DNA of 44,164 nucleotides from Planctomycetaceae bacterium (GCA_007694185.1 RECD01000171.1:1-44164); one strand, 5' to 3'. Shown: positions 7,838 through 16,060, counted from the stretch's first letter. Notes: a model not told the origin generated them from the letters alone. A program made the numbers and translations.

Positions 7838-9984
7838 GCCGTCACCTCCTTGAGCATCTCCAGGATCTCGGCTTCCAACCGCTTGATGTCGGTCTCGATG
7901 ACTTCCAGCTCTCGCGGCGGCTCGTAGCGGTAAAAGTGGCGGTTGAGCGGGATCTCGTAGCCGATCTTCGTCTTGCTGGCGTCGATCCAAGCATCCGGCA
8001 CGTGCGGCAACACCTCCCGCCGAAAATAGTCCTCGATGTCCTCCTTCAGCGGCACGGTCTCGGTATCCCGCAACTCGGGGTCGGACTCGGGGTTGCCGTG
8101 CTTGTCGACGCAGATTTCGGCGCCGGAGTCCCGTTCGCCGAGCGCCGCCAGGATCAGCTTCTGTTCCGCGGCGCTCAGCCGCAGCTTGCGTTTGCGGACA
8201 AACTCCCCGAGTTCGTCGAGGAACTCTTGGCGGTCCAGGAACAATTTCTCGTTCGTCGCCTTGCCGAAGGCATTCAGCAGCTTGCGGATTTCCTGCTGCC
8301 GTTTTTCACCCGCCGCGATCTCCTGCTGGCGAACCGCCTCGGCCTTCTTGGCACTGGACGCCAGTTTCTTGAACGCGGACTGTTCATCCAGCAACGCGAT
8401 CCGATCGGGGCTGGGCATGAAGTTTAGCCGCAGGGGGCGTTCGACCGTGATCTTGGCGTAGCCGAAGTCCTCGTTGTCGAACACCTTGCTGACGACTCGC
8501 TGGCGCTGGACCGGCTGGTGGGTGATCGGGTCCTCCTCGGTGAAGGTGCGGGTCTGGCCGTTGCGGAAGTTGCCAAAGATCTTCGTCAGTTCGCCGATGT
8601 GGTCGGGGTCCTTCGCCTTGTCGGTCGGATCGCCGATGCGGCGGCGTTTGTTGCCGAGGCTCTTTTCCATCTGCACCCAGAACTGGCGAGCGTCGATCAG
8701 TTGCACCTTGCCCCGCCGTGGCTTCTCCTTGCGATTCGTCAGCACCCAGACGTAGGTCGAGATGCCGGTGTTGTAAAAGAGTTGCTCCGGCAGCGCGACG
8801 ATCGCCTCCAGCCAGTCGTTTTCGATGATCCAGCGGCGGATCTCGCTTTCCCCGCCCCCGGCGTCGCCCGTGAACAGCGGCGAGCCGTTGAACACGATCG
8901 CGATCCGGCTCCCTCCGTCATCGGCCGGACGCATCTTGGCGATCATGTGCTGGAGGAACAGCAGCGCCCCGTCATTCACGCGGGGGGTACCGGCGCCGAA
9001 GCGTCCGCCGAACGCCAGCGAGTCCCGTTCGTTCTCGACGTACTTCTGTTGCTGCTTCCATTCGACGCCAAAGGGCGGATTGGCAAGCATGTAGTCGAAG
9101 GTCCATTTCTTGCCGTCGGGGGCGCGGTCGAAGCCATCCTTGGTGAACGTGTCGCCGAGGATGATGTTATCGGCGTCCTCGCCCTTGATCAGCATGTCCG
9201 ACTTGCAGACCGCCCAGGCTTCGTCGTTCCAGTCCTGGCCAAACAGCTTCGGTTGAGCGTCGGCGTTCAGTTCGTGGATGTACTTCTCGGCGACTGACAG
9301 CATCCCGCCGGTGCCGCAGGCCGGGTCGTAGATCGTCTTGACGACGTGGCTGCGGGCAAGGTCCTTTTCGGGGGAGAGCAGCAGGTTGACCATCAACTTG
9401 ATCACCTCGCGCGGCGTGAAGTGCTCTCCGGCTTCCTCGTTCGATTGTTCCGCCCCGATCCGGATCAGCTCCTCGAACACGTAGCCCATTTGGACGTTAT
9501 CGACGCGATCCGGTGACAGGTCGATCGCCGCGAACTGCTTGACGACTAGGTAGAGCAGATCCTTGTCCGTCATCCTGGCGATCTGGGTCTCGAAGCCGAA
9601 CCGTTCCATGATCGCCCGGACGTTCGGCGAGAAGCCGTTGATGTAGTTGTTCAGGTTGGGGGCGAGCTGGTTCGCGTCGTCGAGCAACCCGTTCAACCCG
9701 CTCTTCTCGGGTGGTTTCGCCAGGGTGAACTTGGAGAGGTTGTAGAACGGCACGCCCGCGACCTGCGCCAAGCGATGGCGGATGATGTTGTCGCCCTTAC
9801 CCTTGAGCAACGCATGTTCCTTCAGTACGGCGGCCCTGGTCGGCGCCAGGATGCAATCGAAGCGGCGGAGGACGGTCAGCGGCAGGATGACCTTGCGGTA
9901 CTCGTTCCGCTTGTAGGGCCCACGCAGCAGGTTGCAGATACCCCAGATGAAGCTGGCGATTTGCGAGTGGTTCTCGGCGGCCAT
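7834..9984 (-). CDS. hsdM: Type I restriction enzyme M (HsdM) methyltransferase
   Basis: A 716-residue N6-adenine DNA methyltransferase, the modification subunit that also joins HsdR and HsdS in the restriction complex. The SAM-binding motif I is DPACGTGGM at 220-228 and the catalytic motif IV is NPPF at 302-305. The N-terminal helical domain (FIWGICNLLRGPYKRNEY) is typical. It is longer than classical HsdM of about 500-530 residues because of a C-terminal helical extension, as in the large-HsdM subgroup. The ATG at 9984 is the only good start. It is the first gene of the leftward operon, and its stop overlaps the next start (GTGA). Confidence 0.96.
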   Translation of the reverse strand: MAAENHSQIASFIWGICNLLRGPYKRNEYRKVILPLTVLRRFDCILAPTRAAVLKEHALLKGKGDNIIRHRLAQVAGVPFYNLSKFTLAKPPEKSGLNGLLDDANQLAPNLNNYINGFSPNVRAIMERFGFETQIARMTDKDLLYLVVKQFAAIDLSPDRVDNVQMGYVFEELIRIGAEQSNEEAGEHFTPREVIKLMVNLLLSPEKDLARSHVVKTIYDPACGTGGMLSVAEKYIHELNADAQPKLFGQDWNDEAWAVCKSDMLIKGEDADNIILGDTFTKDGFDRAPDGKKWTFDYMLANPPFGVEWKQQQKYVENERDSLAFGGRFGAGTPRVNDGALLFLQHMIAKMRPADDGGSRIAIVFNGSPLFTGDAGGGESEIRRWIIENDWLEAIVALPEQLFYNTGISTYVWVLTNRKEKPRRGKVQLIDARQFWVQMEKSLGNKRRRIGDPTDKAKDPDHIGELTKIFGNFRNGQTRTFTEEDPITHQPVQRQRVVSKVFDNEDFGYAKITVERPLRLNFMPSPDRIALLDEQSAFKKLASSAKKAEAVRQQEIAAGEKRQQEIRKLLNAFGKATNEKLFLDRQEFLDELGEFVRKRKLRLSAAEQKLILAALGERDSGAEICVDKHGNPESDPELRDTETVPLKEDIEDYFRREVLPHVPDAWIDASKTKIGYEIPLNRHFYRYEPPRELEVIETDIKRLEAEILEMLKEVTA
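7835..7851 (-). promoter_or_regulatory. Strong RBS and GTGA overlap starting the GxxExxY gene
   Basis: The minus strand reads AAGGAGGTGACGGCGTGAGC. AAGGAGGTGA matches the anti-Shine-Dalgarno sequence, and the GTG start shares its last two bases with the hsdM TGA. This decides the start and implies re-initiation after hsdM. Confidence 0.8.
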
Positions 9985-10012
9985 TCCAGTATTTCGTTCC
10001 TAGTGTGTCAAA

Positions 10013-11018
10013 AGTGGCGTCGGTGCCGTGTGACGCATCCGACGGCGCTGCCGGTCCAAGCCGAGCGGCGGATCATTTGCGACCCTGACGCCCTCCGCGA
10101 GGCCAAGCTCGGGCGGGGTTTCTGGGACGCGTCCATCTCGGCGGCTCGGTAGGTCGTCAGGGAACTCCGTCAGACCAGCGTAAACGCGTCCCAGCCCCAA
10201 GGTTGTCAGGTTTCAGGGATGCTGCGTGCCTGCGGCCAGCGGGCGTTCGGGCGGGCTTGTCACAGCATCCGCCTTTTCCCCCAGGCGTCGACATCGATCG
10301 GCAGGTAGCCTAACCCATCGCACGGGCCTCGATCACCCACGTGGTGAAGTTTGGCCCGCTGTCCGAAGCCCCGGGTCGGAGCGATCGCCATTTCGGCGGT
10401 CAGGTGTCCCGTCAGCGGCGAACGCACGGCGGATGTGTGGCGTCGCGACAGGGGTCAACAGCCTCGCCTCGCCCGAGCGTGCAACCGAAGCCACGGGGAC
10501 CACAGCGAAGCCGTAGGTTCGCCGCACACGTCCAGACTGGCGGGGACTGGTTTCGCTGGACGTGCTTGGCGGCGAACACGCGGCAGAGCCCGTTTCAGCA
10601 GGCCACGATCGGCCCTGCCGTGGATGGGGCTCCGTCGCGCCGGAGGCGGAACTCCAGCGGCGTCAACTCGAGCCACCGCGCCCAGCCCACGGGCCGGTGG
10701 GGACCGATTCGGCAGTCCCCATGGGCCGCAAAACGCGCGGGTTATCAATCCGCTGAACCGGCGGATTACGATCCCGATAGCGAAATCGACGAACGTGGTT
10801 GACCGGGCAGTAGCAATCCGGCTGGCTTTGCTCGCAGCCCAGGGTCGCGTTGTGTGTGCCGACTGCCCCAGCCGGTGGACCGGCAAGCGACTGGTGCGCC
10901 GCGATCAAGCAGAGCGCATGGCCCAAGCCGGGGACCATACGAGATCCGCGCGGCGGTCACCATTTGCGGTCAGGCTCGCTCGCGGCCTTCGGGCTGATCC
11001 CGCCGCGTGCTGATCGGC
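10013..11018. other. Gene-free 1-kb region rich in inverted repeats
   Basis: No believable gene is seen; frames open on both strands encode Arg/Ala/Pro-rich noise. Perfect inverted repeats are dense: 10122-10132 with 10184-10194 (11 bp), 10217-10224 with 10263-10270 (8 bp), 10517-10535 with 10556-10577 (two 9-bp blocks), 10698-10704 with 10715-10721 (7 bp), 10747-10753 with 10761-10767 (7 bp), and 10949-10956 with 11000-11007 (8 bp). GCGGCGG plus CATTTGCG occurs near both ends (10065-10104 and 10950-10987). It could hold a structured RNA, a replication or transfer origin of the island, or decayed sequence. Confidence 0.6.
10517..10577. repeat. Long two-block inverted repeat
   Basis: GTTCGCCGC-a-CACGTCCAG is followed 20 bases later by CTGGACGTG-cttg-GCGGCGAAC. 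Both 9-bp blocks pair perfectly, with a 1-versus-4-base internal loop. It is the strongest fold in the gene-free stretch beside hsdM. Confidence 0.75.
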
Positions 11019-11393
11019 TCACTTGCTCGGCTTGCTCCGAGAAGCCTTCTTTTTCGGCTTGCCGCTCGGCTTCGCTGTCCCTTCCCCATCCGTGGGGGCT
11101 GCGTACTTCGGCGCTTCCTCGGCGACGCGACCAAGCTCGTCGCGAGTGAAGCCGCTGGTTGACTGGCGACGGCCTCGTTCGACCACCTGACGATCGACCC
11201 CGATCATCCGTTCGAGGATCGATAGGCGAATCTCGGGCTTCCCGTAACGGGCGACAAAGGCCAGTACGGAAACCAGATCCGTTGCCTCGAGATTGCCGCG
11301 CACGACGTGCTGCGAAACCCCCGCCTTGGTTAGGCCGGTGATCTCCTGCAAATCCTTGTAGGTGAAGCTGAAGAGTTGGGGCTGGTGAGCCAT
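11019..11393 (-). CDS. Small helix-turn-helix DNA-binding protein with Lys-rich tail
   Basis: A 124-residue protein. Residues about 10-40 (FTYKDLQEITGLTKAGVSQHV) form a helix-turn-helix, and the C-terminus after about residue 100 is a Lys/Ser/Pro tail (KPSGKPKKKASRSKPSK) likely to bind nucleic acid. It is transcribed away from the excisionase-like genes across a 416-bp control region, the layout expected for an element's repressor or regulator. A possible promoter, TTGCTG-18-GACAAT, lies at 11438-11467 on the minus strand. No family name can be given with confidence. The regulatory role is inferred from position. Confidence 0.7.
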   Translation of the reverse strand: MAHQPQLFSFTYKDLQEITGLTKAGVSQHVVRGNLEATDLVSVLAFVARYGKPEIRLSILERMIGVDRQVVERGRRQSTSGFTRDELGRVAEEAPKYAAPTDGEGTAKPSGKPKKKASRSKPSK

Positions 11394-11658
11394 GGTTGAG
11401 TCCGCGTGTTTCGCGAGCAGGGAGATTCGGTAGACACATTGTCACCTCTGTGGCGTTGTCTCAGCAAGGGGGATGCCGCGGTTTTGCGAGGAGCGACGAT
11501 CGCGACCGACACGCGTTTGGTACCGACGATCGCTTGCTGGGGCGACGGACGGTTGGTAGGGAGCGGATGCGTTGCCATGGGCAGCAGCCGGGCCGGTGGC
11601 AGGAACGGGTTGAACTTCAGTCGATCCGACAGTTTCGCAAAAAACCGAAGAACAGTAG

Positions 11659-11686
11659 TTGACGCGGTGTCGCCTACCGGTAAGAT
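11659..11686 (+). promoter_or_regulatory. Promoter of the xis-like/Prim-Pol operon
   Basis: TTGACG (11659-11664), a 16-bp spacer and TAAGAT (11681-11686) match a sigma-70-type promoter well. Transcription would start near 11693, at the foot of the nested hairpin. Confidence 0.55.
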
Positions 11687-11696
11687 CCTGCGGTGA

Positions 11697-11736
11697 CGTG
11701 ACGGAGGCTGCTTCTCGCAGCCGGCATATCGTCACG
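11697..11736 (+). repeat. Nested hairpin in the operon leader
   Basis: Outer arms CGTGACG (11697-11703) and CGTCACG (11730-11736) enclose inner arms GGCTGC (11706-11711) and GCAGCC (11717-11722). All pairs are perfect. It has no T-tract. It may be an operator, an RNA control element or an origin structure. Confidence 0.6.
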
Positions 11737-11809
11737 TTGCGGTGAGGGCGGCGCACTTCGCGTCTCACCTTCGCCCGGTAGTACACAATCGTTTGCAGGA
11801 GACCGTCCG

Positions 11810-12382
11810 ATGGTCTTGTCCCCTAAAGAACTGGATGCAGTTGCCGAGGGCGTTGCTGCCCGAATTCCGATGCTTCTGAGCAGTCAACCGCGACTGCTCG
11901 ACCGCAATTCCCTTGCCGATCGCCTGGGCGTGTCCTTGGCAACGATCGAGCGATTGACTCGCTTTGGCAAAATCTCCGTGATCCGCGTTGGAAGCCGATG
12001 CCTGTACGACGCTGACCAAGTCGTCGCAGAGCTGGCCACAGGCCGTGGTTCCGAGCGCAAGGGGCGAGGCCCCAAGACGGCGCCGTCGACTCGCATGAAC
12101 CGACCCCTTTCCCTGCACGATATGGCTGAGTTGCTCGGAGTTTCCGATGCGTGCCTGGCTGAACATGCGGCTACGGGAGAGCTGCCGTCGCAACCCAACG
12201 GCAAGGAATTGCAGTTCGATCCGCTGGAGACCATCCATGCCGCCTGTGATTTGGCGGAGTTCCCGCTGTCGAAGGAGAAGCGGAAGTCTCTGCGTGTGAT
12301 GCTGGTCGCGGAACTCGCGGGCCGGGTTGATGGAACGACCGGCGAAGGGATCGAACGCGAGCGCAGCGGGGTGGTCCAATGA
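11810..12382 (+). CDS. Excisionase-like protein with two HTH segments
   Basis: A 190-residue DNA-binding protein. The first MerR/Xis-type helix-turn-helix is at about 33-75 (LADRLGVSLATIERLTRFGK, then IRVGSRCLYDADQVV). A second HTH-like segment lies near 100-127 (LHDMAELLGVSDACLAEHAATG). AGGAGA stands 7 bases before the ATG. Its stop overlaps the next start (ATGA). The N-terminal half is clearly paralogous to the next protein: both share PRLxDR, TIERLxRxG and YDxDQVV. It probably helps recombination directionality or regulates the element. Exact function is unknown. Confidence 0.75.
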   Translation: MVLSPKELDAVAEGVAARIPMLLSSQPRLLDRNSLADRLGVSLATIERLTRFGKISVIRVGSRCLYDADQVVAELATGRGSERKGRGPKTAPSTRMNRPLSLHDMAELLGVSDACLAEHAATGELPSQPNGKELQFDPLETIHAACDLAEFPLSKEKRKSLRVMLVAELAGRVDGTTGEGIERERSGVVQ

Positions 12383-12624
12383 TGACGCCAATCGACATGG
12401 ACAAACTCGGTGCGAAAGTCGCCGAGATCGTTACGGCCAAGCTAGCGAATCGCCCGCGCTTGGTCGATCGACACGAACTCGGACGCATCCTGAAATGCTC
12501 AGTTCCGACTATCGAGCGGTTGCAGAGGAAAGGTCTGTTTCCAGTGGTACGTCTTGGACGGACCGTTCGGTACGACGTTGACCAAGTCGTTGAGGCACTG
12601 ACAGCCAAGGGCGGTGGGGAATGA
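12379..12624 (+). CDS. Small excisionase/MerR-type HTH protein
   Basis: An 81-residue protein with one winged HTH of the excisionase type: LGRILKCSVPTIERLQRKGL followed by the wing RLGRTVRYDVDQVVEAL. It overlaps both neighbours by ATGA junctions (12379-12382 and 12621-12624), so the three genes form a coupled operon. It resembles a single-domain version of the preceding protein and probably arose by duplication. A directionality factor for the nearby integrase is the simplest role. Confidence 0.8.
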   Translation: MMTPIDMDKLGAKVAEIVTAKLANRPRLVDRHELGRILKCSVPTIERLQRKGLFPVVRLGRTVRYDVDQVVEALTAKGGGE

Positions 12625-13889
12625 TCACCGCAGAGCAGGTCCCACCAATTGGACACTCGACAGCGAGCAACGTCTCGCCCGGGTCAGTCGACGATGCCTA
12701 TCAACTGGCTCGGCTGTACGACTCATTGGGATTCTCCATGATTCCGATCCGACCGGGCACAAAGGTCGCTGCCAGTGGCTGGAAGCGAAATCAGACGGAA
12801 CGCGCGTCGATCGATGAGGTGCTCCCCTGGATCGCGGCCGGTAATGGCTTGGGTGTTGTGCTAGGGCAGGTCAGCAACGGCTGGGTTTGCCGTGATTTCG
12901 ATGACGAGAGCGCGTTCGAGCGTTGGGCGGAGGCATACCCGCAGTTGGCAGACTCTCTGCCGCGGTCAAGGACCGGAAGAGGGTTCCACGTTTACGTTCG
13001 CGTGGCCGAAAAAGCGAAAACCAAGGCCTGGCGCGATGGAGAATTACGGGGCGACGCCGCGTATGTTGTGATCCCGCCGTCTGAGCATCCAACAGCGGCT
13101 GGTGCATACCAGTGGATCATCCATCCGCATCAAGGGGAACCGGCAAGGGTTCTGGCAGCTACCGGCCTGAATCGATCCTGGCTTGTTACAGAGAAGATAG
13201 AGAAACAGAGTACACAAAATGGCTTTTCTGCCGACTCTGTCGTCTCTGTCTCTCTGTCGAAAACCGTTGGGGCCGTATCGGTAGGCCAGTGGGAGGCAAT
13301 TCAAGACGCTATTGAATTGACGGTGCCCCCGGCCATCGGCAACCGAAGCGGCGGTAAATTTAACGGGCTGTTCCGTCTCGCCAGGAAGGTGATCGCAATC
13401 CTTGGAGGACGGCCTGGCCCGGACTTAACGGAGCAAATCGGCATGGCTTGGTTCGAGGCGGCACAGCATGTTATCGGAACAGGTGATCCCGGCGTGACTT
13501 GCGCAGATTTCGCACATGCGATTGAGAGCGTCCGTGCGCCCGATTCTGGTGATCCTATCGCAATGGCGTTCGAAGCTTCGAAAGCATTGCCGATACCGCC
13601 ATTCGTTCAGCGGTTCGCGGCGTTCAACGAATCTGCTCCGACAATTCAGCTCGCAAAGCTGGTGGTGTCACTCGATCAACGATTCAGTGGCGGCGTCTGG
13701 TACTTGTCCTGCCACGTGGCTGGCAGGCTGGTGGGTATGAAACACTCGCACGCTCACAGCGTACTGAAAAAGTGGGTGAAAGATGGCATTCTCAAGATCG
13801 TCGAGCCTGGAAAACCTGGAAAACCAGGCAACAAAGCAACTCGTTACCAGTTCGTTGGTGGACGAGTCGAGAATTCGGCTGAAGCGTAG
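12621..13889 (+). CDS. Prim-Pol (bifunctional DNA primase/polymerase) protein
   Basis: A 422-residue replication protein with an N-terminal archaeo-eukaryotic-type Prim-Pol domain. Catalytic motifs are visible: CRDFDDE (DxD) near 92, RGFHVY near 118, and VVIPPSEH near 146 followed by GAYQW. The start ATG overlaps the previous stop, with a GGTGGGGA run upstream. The C-terminal 80 residues look like a winged helix (VWYLSCHVAGRLVGMKHSHAHSVLKKWVKDG). No helicase domain or helicase neighbour is present, so it would need a host or helper helicase. A lower-GC Ser/Thr-rich linker near 195-220 separates the halves. It suggests the island can replicate autonomously or semi-autonomously. Confidence 0.87.
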   Translation: MITAEQVPPIGHSTASNVSPGSVDDAYQLARLYDSLGFSMIPIRPGTKVAASGWKRNQTERASIDEVLPWIAAGNGLGVVLGQVSNGWVCRDFDDESAFERWAEAYPQLADSLPRSRTGRGFHVYVRVAEKAKTKAWRDGELRGDAAYVVIPPSEHPTAAGAYQWIIHPHQGEPARVLAATGLNRSWLVTEKIEKQSTQNGFSADSVVSVSLSKTVGAVSVGQWEAIQDAIELTVPPAIGNRSGGKFNGLFRLARKVIAILGGRPGPDLTEQIGMAWFEAAQHVIGTGDPGVTCADFAHAIESVRAPDSGDPIAMAFEASKALPIPPFVQRFAAFNESAPTIQLAKLVVSLDQRFSGGVWYLSCHVAGRLVGMKHSHAHSVLKKWVKDGILKIVEPGKPGKPGNKATRYQFVGGRVENSAEA

Positions 13890-14136
13890 GTCGAAATCCT
13901 ACCCATGTCCGCTGCTGATCCCAGAAGCAAAACAGTCGCCTGCTTGCGGCGTTGCAGCGAGTGGCAGACAGCAAAATACCTCCTTAACCACCGATGGACC
14001 GGCTTCGCAATGAAAGCTTCACGTTCCGGGCTGCTGGCGGTTGTACATCGTTACGGCGACGGCGCGATAACCAACACGCCAAGACCCATTCCCCCTTTTT
14101 TTTCGTTCATGGGCTGCATGCCCTGGAGTAATTGCA

Positions 14137-15423
14137 ATGGCAGGTGTGACACCTCTGGTCCGAGACGGCCGGGAAGGTTTTCGCGTTCGGTTCTACGATG
14201 CGGCCAAGCGGCGGCGGGAAATCTACCTGCCCGGATCGGGCCGATCGGTCCAGCGGCTGGCTAAAGCCGTGGCGGCCCACTGCGATGCCCTGGTCCAAGC
14301 AAAGGGGGCAAACGTCCCGGCCGATCCTGCGGCGATTGCCTGGGCCAATGGGACGGAGGGCAGGTTGCGGGAAAACCTGGTGGCGTGGGGGCTGGCCGAT
14401 CCCGTTTCCCCGAAGTTGGCGACCGATGCCGGTCGCTACCTGGGGGCGTTCGTCGATGCCTACATTGAAAGCCGAACCGATGTGAAGGAGTCAACCCAAA
14501 CCAACTACAAGCAAACCCGGCGGCTGTTGGTCGAGTTTTTTGGGGACCGTCAACTGCTGCGTTCCATCACTGCGGGGGACGGTGCCCGTTGGCGGCGATG
14601 GCTGTCGGCCGAAAGGGGGCTGGCCGTGGCGAGTTGTTCCAAGCACACGAAGCGGGCAAAAACCCTGTTTGCTGCTGCGGTGGCCGATCGACTGATTGCC
14701 GAGAGCCCGGTTGCCGGATTGAAGGGGGGCGACGAATCAAACCCGCTGCGGCGGCGATTCATCACCCCCGAAGTATCGGCCCGGGTGCTGGCGGCCTGCC
14801 CCGATGCCGATTGGCGGCTGATCTTCGCGCTGGCTCGGTGGTGCGGGCTGCGGTGCCCGTCCGAGGTGCGGGGGCTGCGGTGGTCCGATGTCGATTGGGA
14901 AGAGGACCGGTTGCGGATCGAGAGCCCGAAAACGGGTCTGCGGTTTTGTCCGATCTTCGCGGAGGTCCGGCCGGTGCTGGCCGAGGCGTTCGATCTGGCC
15001 CCGACGGGCTCGGAGTTTTGCGTGTCGCGGCACCGGGGCGGATTATCAAACCCGCGAACCCAATTCGGCCGGATTTTGAAACGGGCGGGGGTGGTGCCCT
15101 GGCCGAAGTTGTTCGTCAACCTGCGGTCGACCCGTCGGACGGAATTGCAGGAAATGTTTCCGGGGCATGTGGTCGATGCCTGGTTGGGCCATTCCGGGGC
15201 GGTGGCGGCCAAGCATTACCTACAAGTGACCGATGAGCACTGGGCGCGTGCGTCTGAATCCCGTCCCCCCACCAGTCCCCCCATCGTTGCCGATCCGAGC
15301 CCATCCGCGGCAATCACGGACATAAAAAAACCCCGGGAAAACCCGGGGTTTGATGGTTCCGGCTATCTGCCGGATGCTAGCGAAGTGACCCCTACGGGAC
15401 TCGAACCCGTGTTACCGCCGTGA
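14137..15423 (+). CDS. Tyrosine-type recombinase/integrase
   Basis: A 428-residue integrase. The N-terminal SAM-like core-binding region is near 105-200 and the catalytic domain near 205-370. The first catalytic Arg is in CGLRCPSEVRGLRW. The usual HxxR is replaced by NLRSTR. The later His is in WLGHSG and the nucleophile Tyr in AKHYLQ, as in integrases I associate with planctomycetes. GGAG lies 8 bases before the ATG. The last 35 or so codons run through a hairpin terminator and into the 3' half of tRNA-Glu (TGLEPVLPP is the tRNA read backwards), so the functional protein ends earlier in conservation terms. The position marks tRNA-Glu as the attachment site. Confidence 0.93.
   Translation: MAGVTPLVRDGREGFRVRFYDAAKRRREIYLPGSGRSVQRLAKAVAAHCDALVQAKGANVPADPAAIAWANGTEGRLRENLVAWGLADPVSPKLATDAGRYLGAFVDAYIESRTDVKESTQTNYKQTRRLLVEFFGDRQLLRSITAGDGARWRRWLSAERGLAVASCSKHTKRAKTLFAAAVADRLIAESPVAGLKGGDESNPLRRRFITPEVSARVLAACPDADWRLIFALARWCGLRCPSEVRGLRWSDVDWEEDRLRIESPKTGLRFCPIFAEVRPVLAEAFDLAPTGSEFCVSRHRGGLSNPRTQFGRILKRAGVVPWPKLFVNLRSTRRTELQEMFPGHVVDAWLGHSGAVAAKHYLQVTDEHWARASESRPPTSPPIVADPSPSAAITDIKKPRENPGFDGSGYLPDASEVTPTGLEPVLPP
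15324..15350 (-). terminator. Intrinsic terminator of tRNA-Glu
   Basis: On the minus strand CCCCGGG-TTTT-CCCGGGG is followed by a run of seven T. It lies 38 bases beyond the tRNA 3' end and inside the integrase reading frame. Confidence 0.85.
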
Positions 15424-15458
15424 AAGGGCGATGTCCTAGGCCGCTAGACGAAGGGGCC
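15386..15458 (-). tRNA. tRNA-Glu (anticodon TTC)
   Basis: A 73-base cloverleaf without encoded CCA. The acceptor GGCCCCT pairs with AGGGGTC with one G-T pair; the discriminator is A. The anticodon loop CTTTCAC carries TTC, and the T-loop is GGTTCGAGTC. Its 3' half overlaps the integrase 3' end, so it is the probable attachment site of the island, which extends to lower coordinates from its 3' end. A TGACGAT-cgaa-ATCGTCA hairpin lies just upstream at 15467-15484. Confidence 0.95.
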
Positions 15459-15728
15459 GTTTGACGTGACGATCGAAATCGTCAACGCCGCAAAGATTGA
15501 AACATGTCGGCCGGGAAGCGTCAAGGGGCTGGTTTCAGGCTTCTGCCGATTGGCAAGAAACTAAGAAATCAGCGGAAAACCGGTATCGGTGGCGTGCCAA
15601 AACCGGGCAGACACAACGCCACATCACGCTTGATGGTCAGTGGCGATGTGGAGCCCTGGATTCACTCGGACGAAATCGCCCCGGCAAAACGGGTCGACCG
15701 ATTCAGTCCGGACATGGCTGGTCGCTGA

Positions 15729-15929
15729 TCACGACTCCAATGCGGTGTCGCCCGTTTCCGCTTCCCGCTGGTCCTGAATCGCCTCGAAGACTTCGTGGCG
15801 ATGGACCGGAACTTCCCGAGGGGCCTCGACACCCAGTCGCACCTTGTCACCGCGGATTTCGACAACAACGATTCGGATATCGTTGTTGATCACGATGCTT
15901 TCGTTCTTTTTTCGTGACAGAACTAACAT
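15729..15929 (-). CDS. csrA: Carbon storage regulator CsrA
   Basis: A 66-residue RNA-binding regulator. It begins MLVLSRKKNESIVIN, continues with the five-strand core IRIVVVEIRGDKVRLGVEAP and has the conserved Arg/His region EVPVHRHEVFEAI. It binds GGA motifs in mRNA leaders and controls translation. The ATG is preceded by AAAGGAAT. The leader of about 125 bases contains five GGA motifs, two of them at the ribosome binding site, which suggests autoregulation. A good promoter lies upstream. It stands alone beside tRNA-Glu, the first core gene outside the island. Confidence 0.96.
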   Translation of the reverse strand: MLVLSRKKNESIVINNDIRIVVVEIRGDKVRLGVEAPREVPVHRHEVFEAIQDQREAETGDTALES

Positions 15930-16060
15930 AATTCCATTCCTTTGCTACCGCCGGTTGTTCCTCGGCTGCGGTATGACGGAGCCCCGCGGGCTTCCCAAAT
16001 CGTTTTGCAGGGCGGTACGATGACTCGGTTAGGCGATTCTCACGGCCGCTTCCACACCTT

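Larger units (their letters stand above)
11394..11809. promoter_or_regulatory. Divergent control region of the island module
   Basis: 416 bases between the HTH regulator (leftward) and the excisionase-like gene (rightward). It contains a good rightward promoter (11659-11686), a nested hairpin just after it (11697-11736), a further GGTGAG/CTCACC inverted repeat (11741-11746 with 11764-11769), and a strong ribosome binding site AGGAGA before the ATG at 11810. It is the most likely site for operators and could also contain the replication origin used by the Prim-Pol. Confidence 0.55.

Noticed and set aside
9985-10020. TTGACA-17-TGGAAT before hsdM considered as its promoter
   Set aside because: The -10 hexamer would overlap the hsdM start codon, so transcription would begin inside the gene.
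10351-11013. Long open frames on both strands between hsdM and the HTH gene
   Set aside because: Products are Arg/Pro/Ala-rich with no domain-like pattern, lack ribosome binding sites, and open frames occur equally on both strands, as expected in high-GC noncoding DNA.
13905-14264. Small plus-strand ORF between the Prim-Pol and integrase genes
   Set aside because: It overlaps the integrase start out of frame, has no Shine-Dalgarno sequence and its composition looks random.
15944-15952. GGCGGTAGC on the minus strand resembling an ops pause element for an RfaH-like factor
   Set aside because: It lies in the csrA leader, 20 kb from the NusG-like gene and not before a polysaccharide operon; probably chance.
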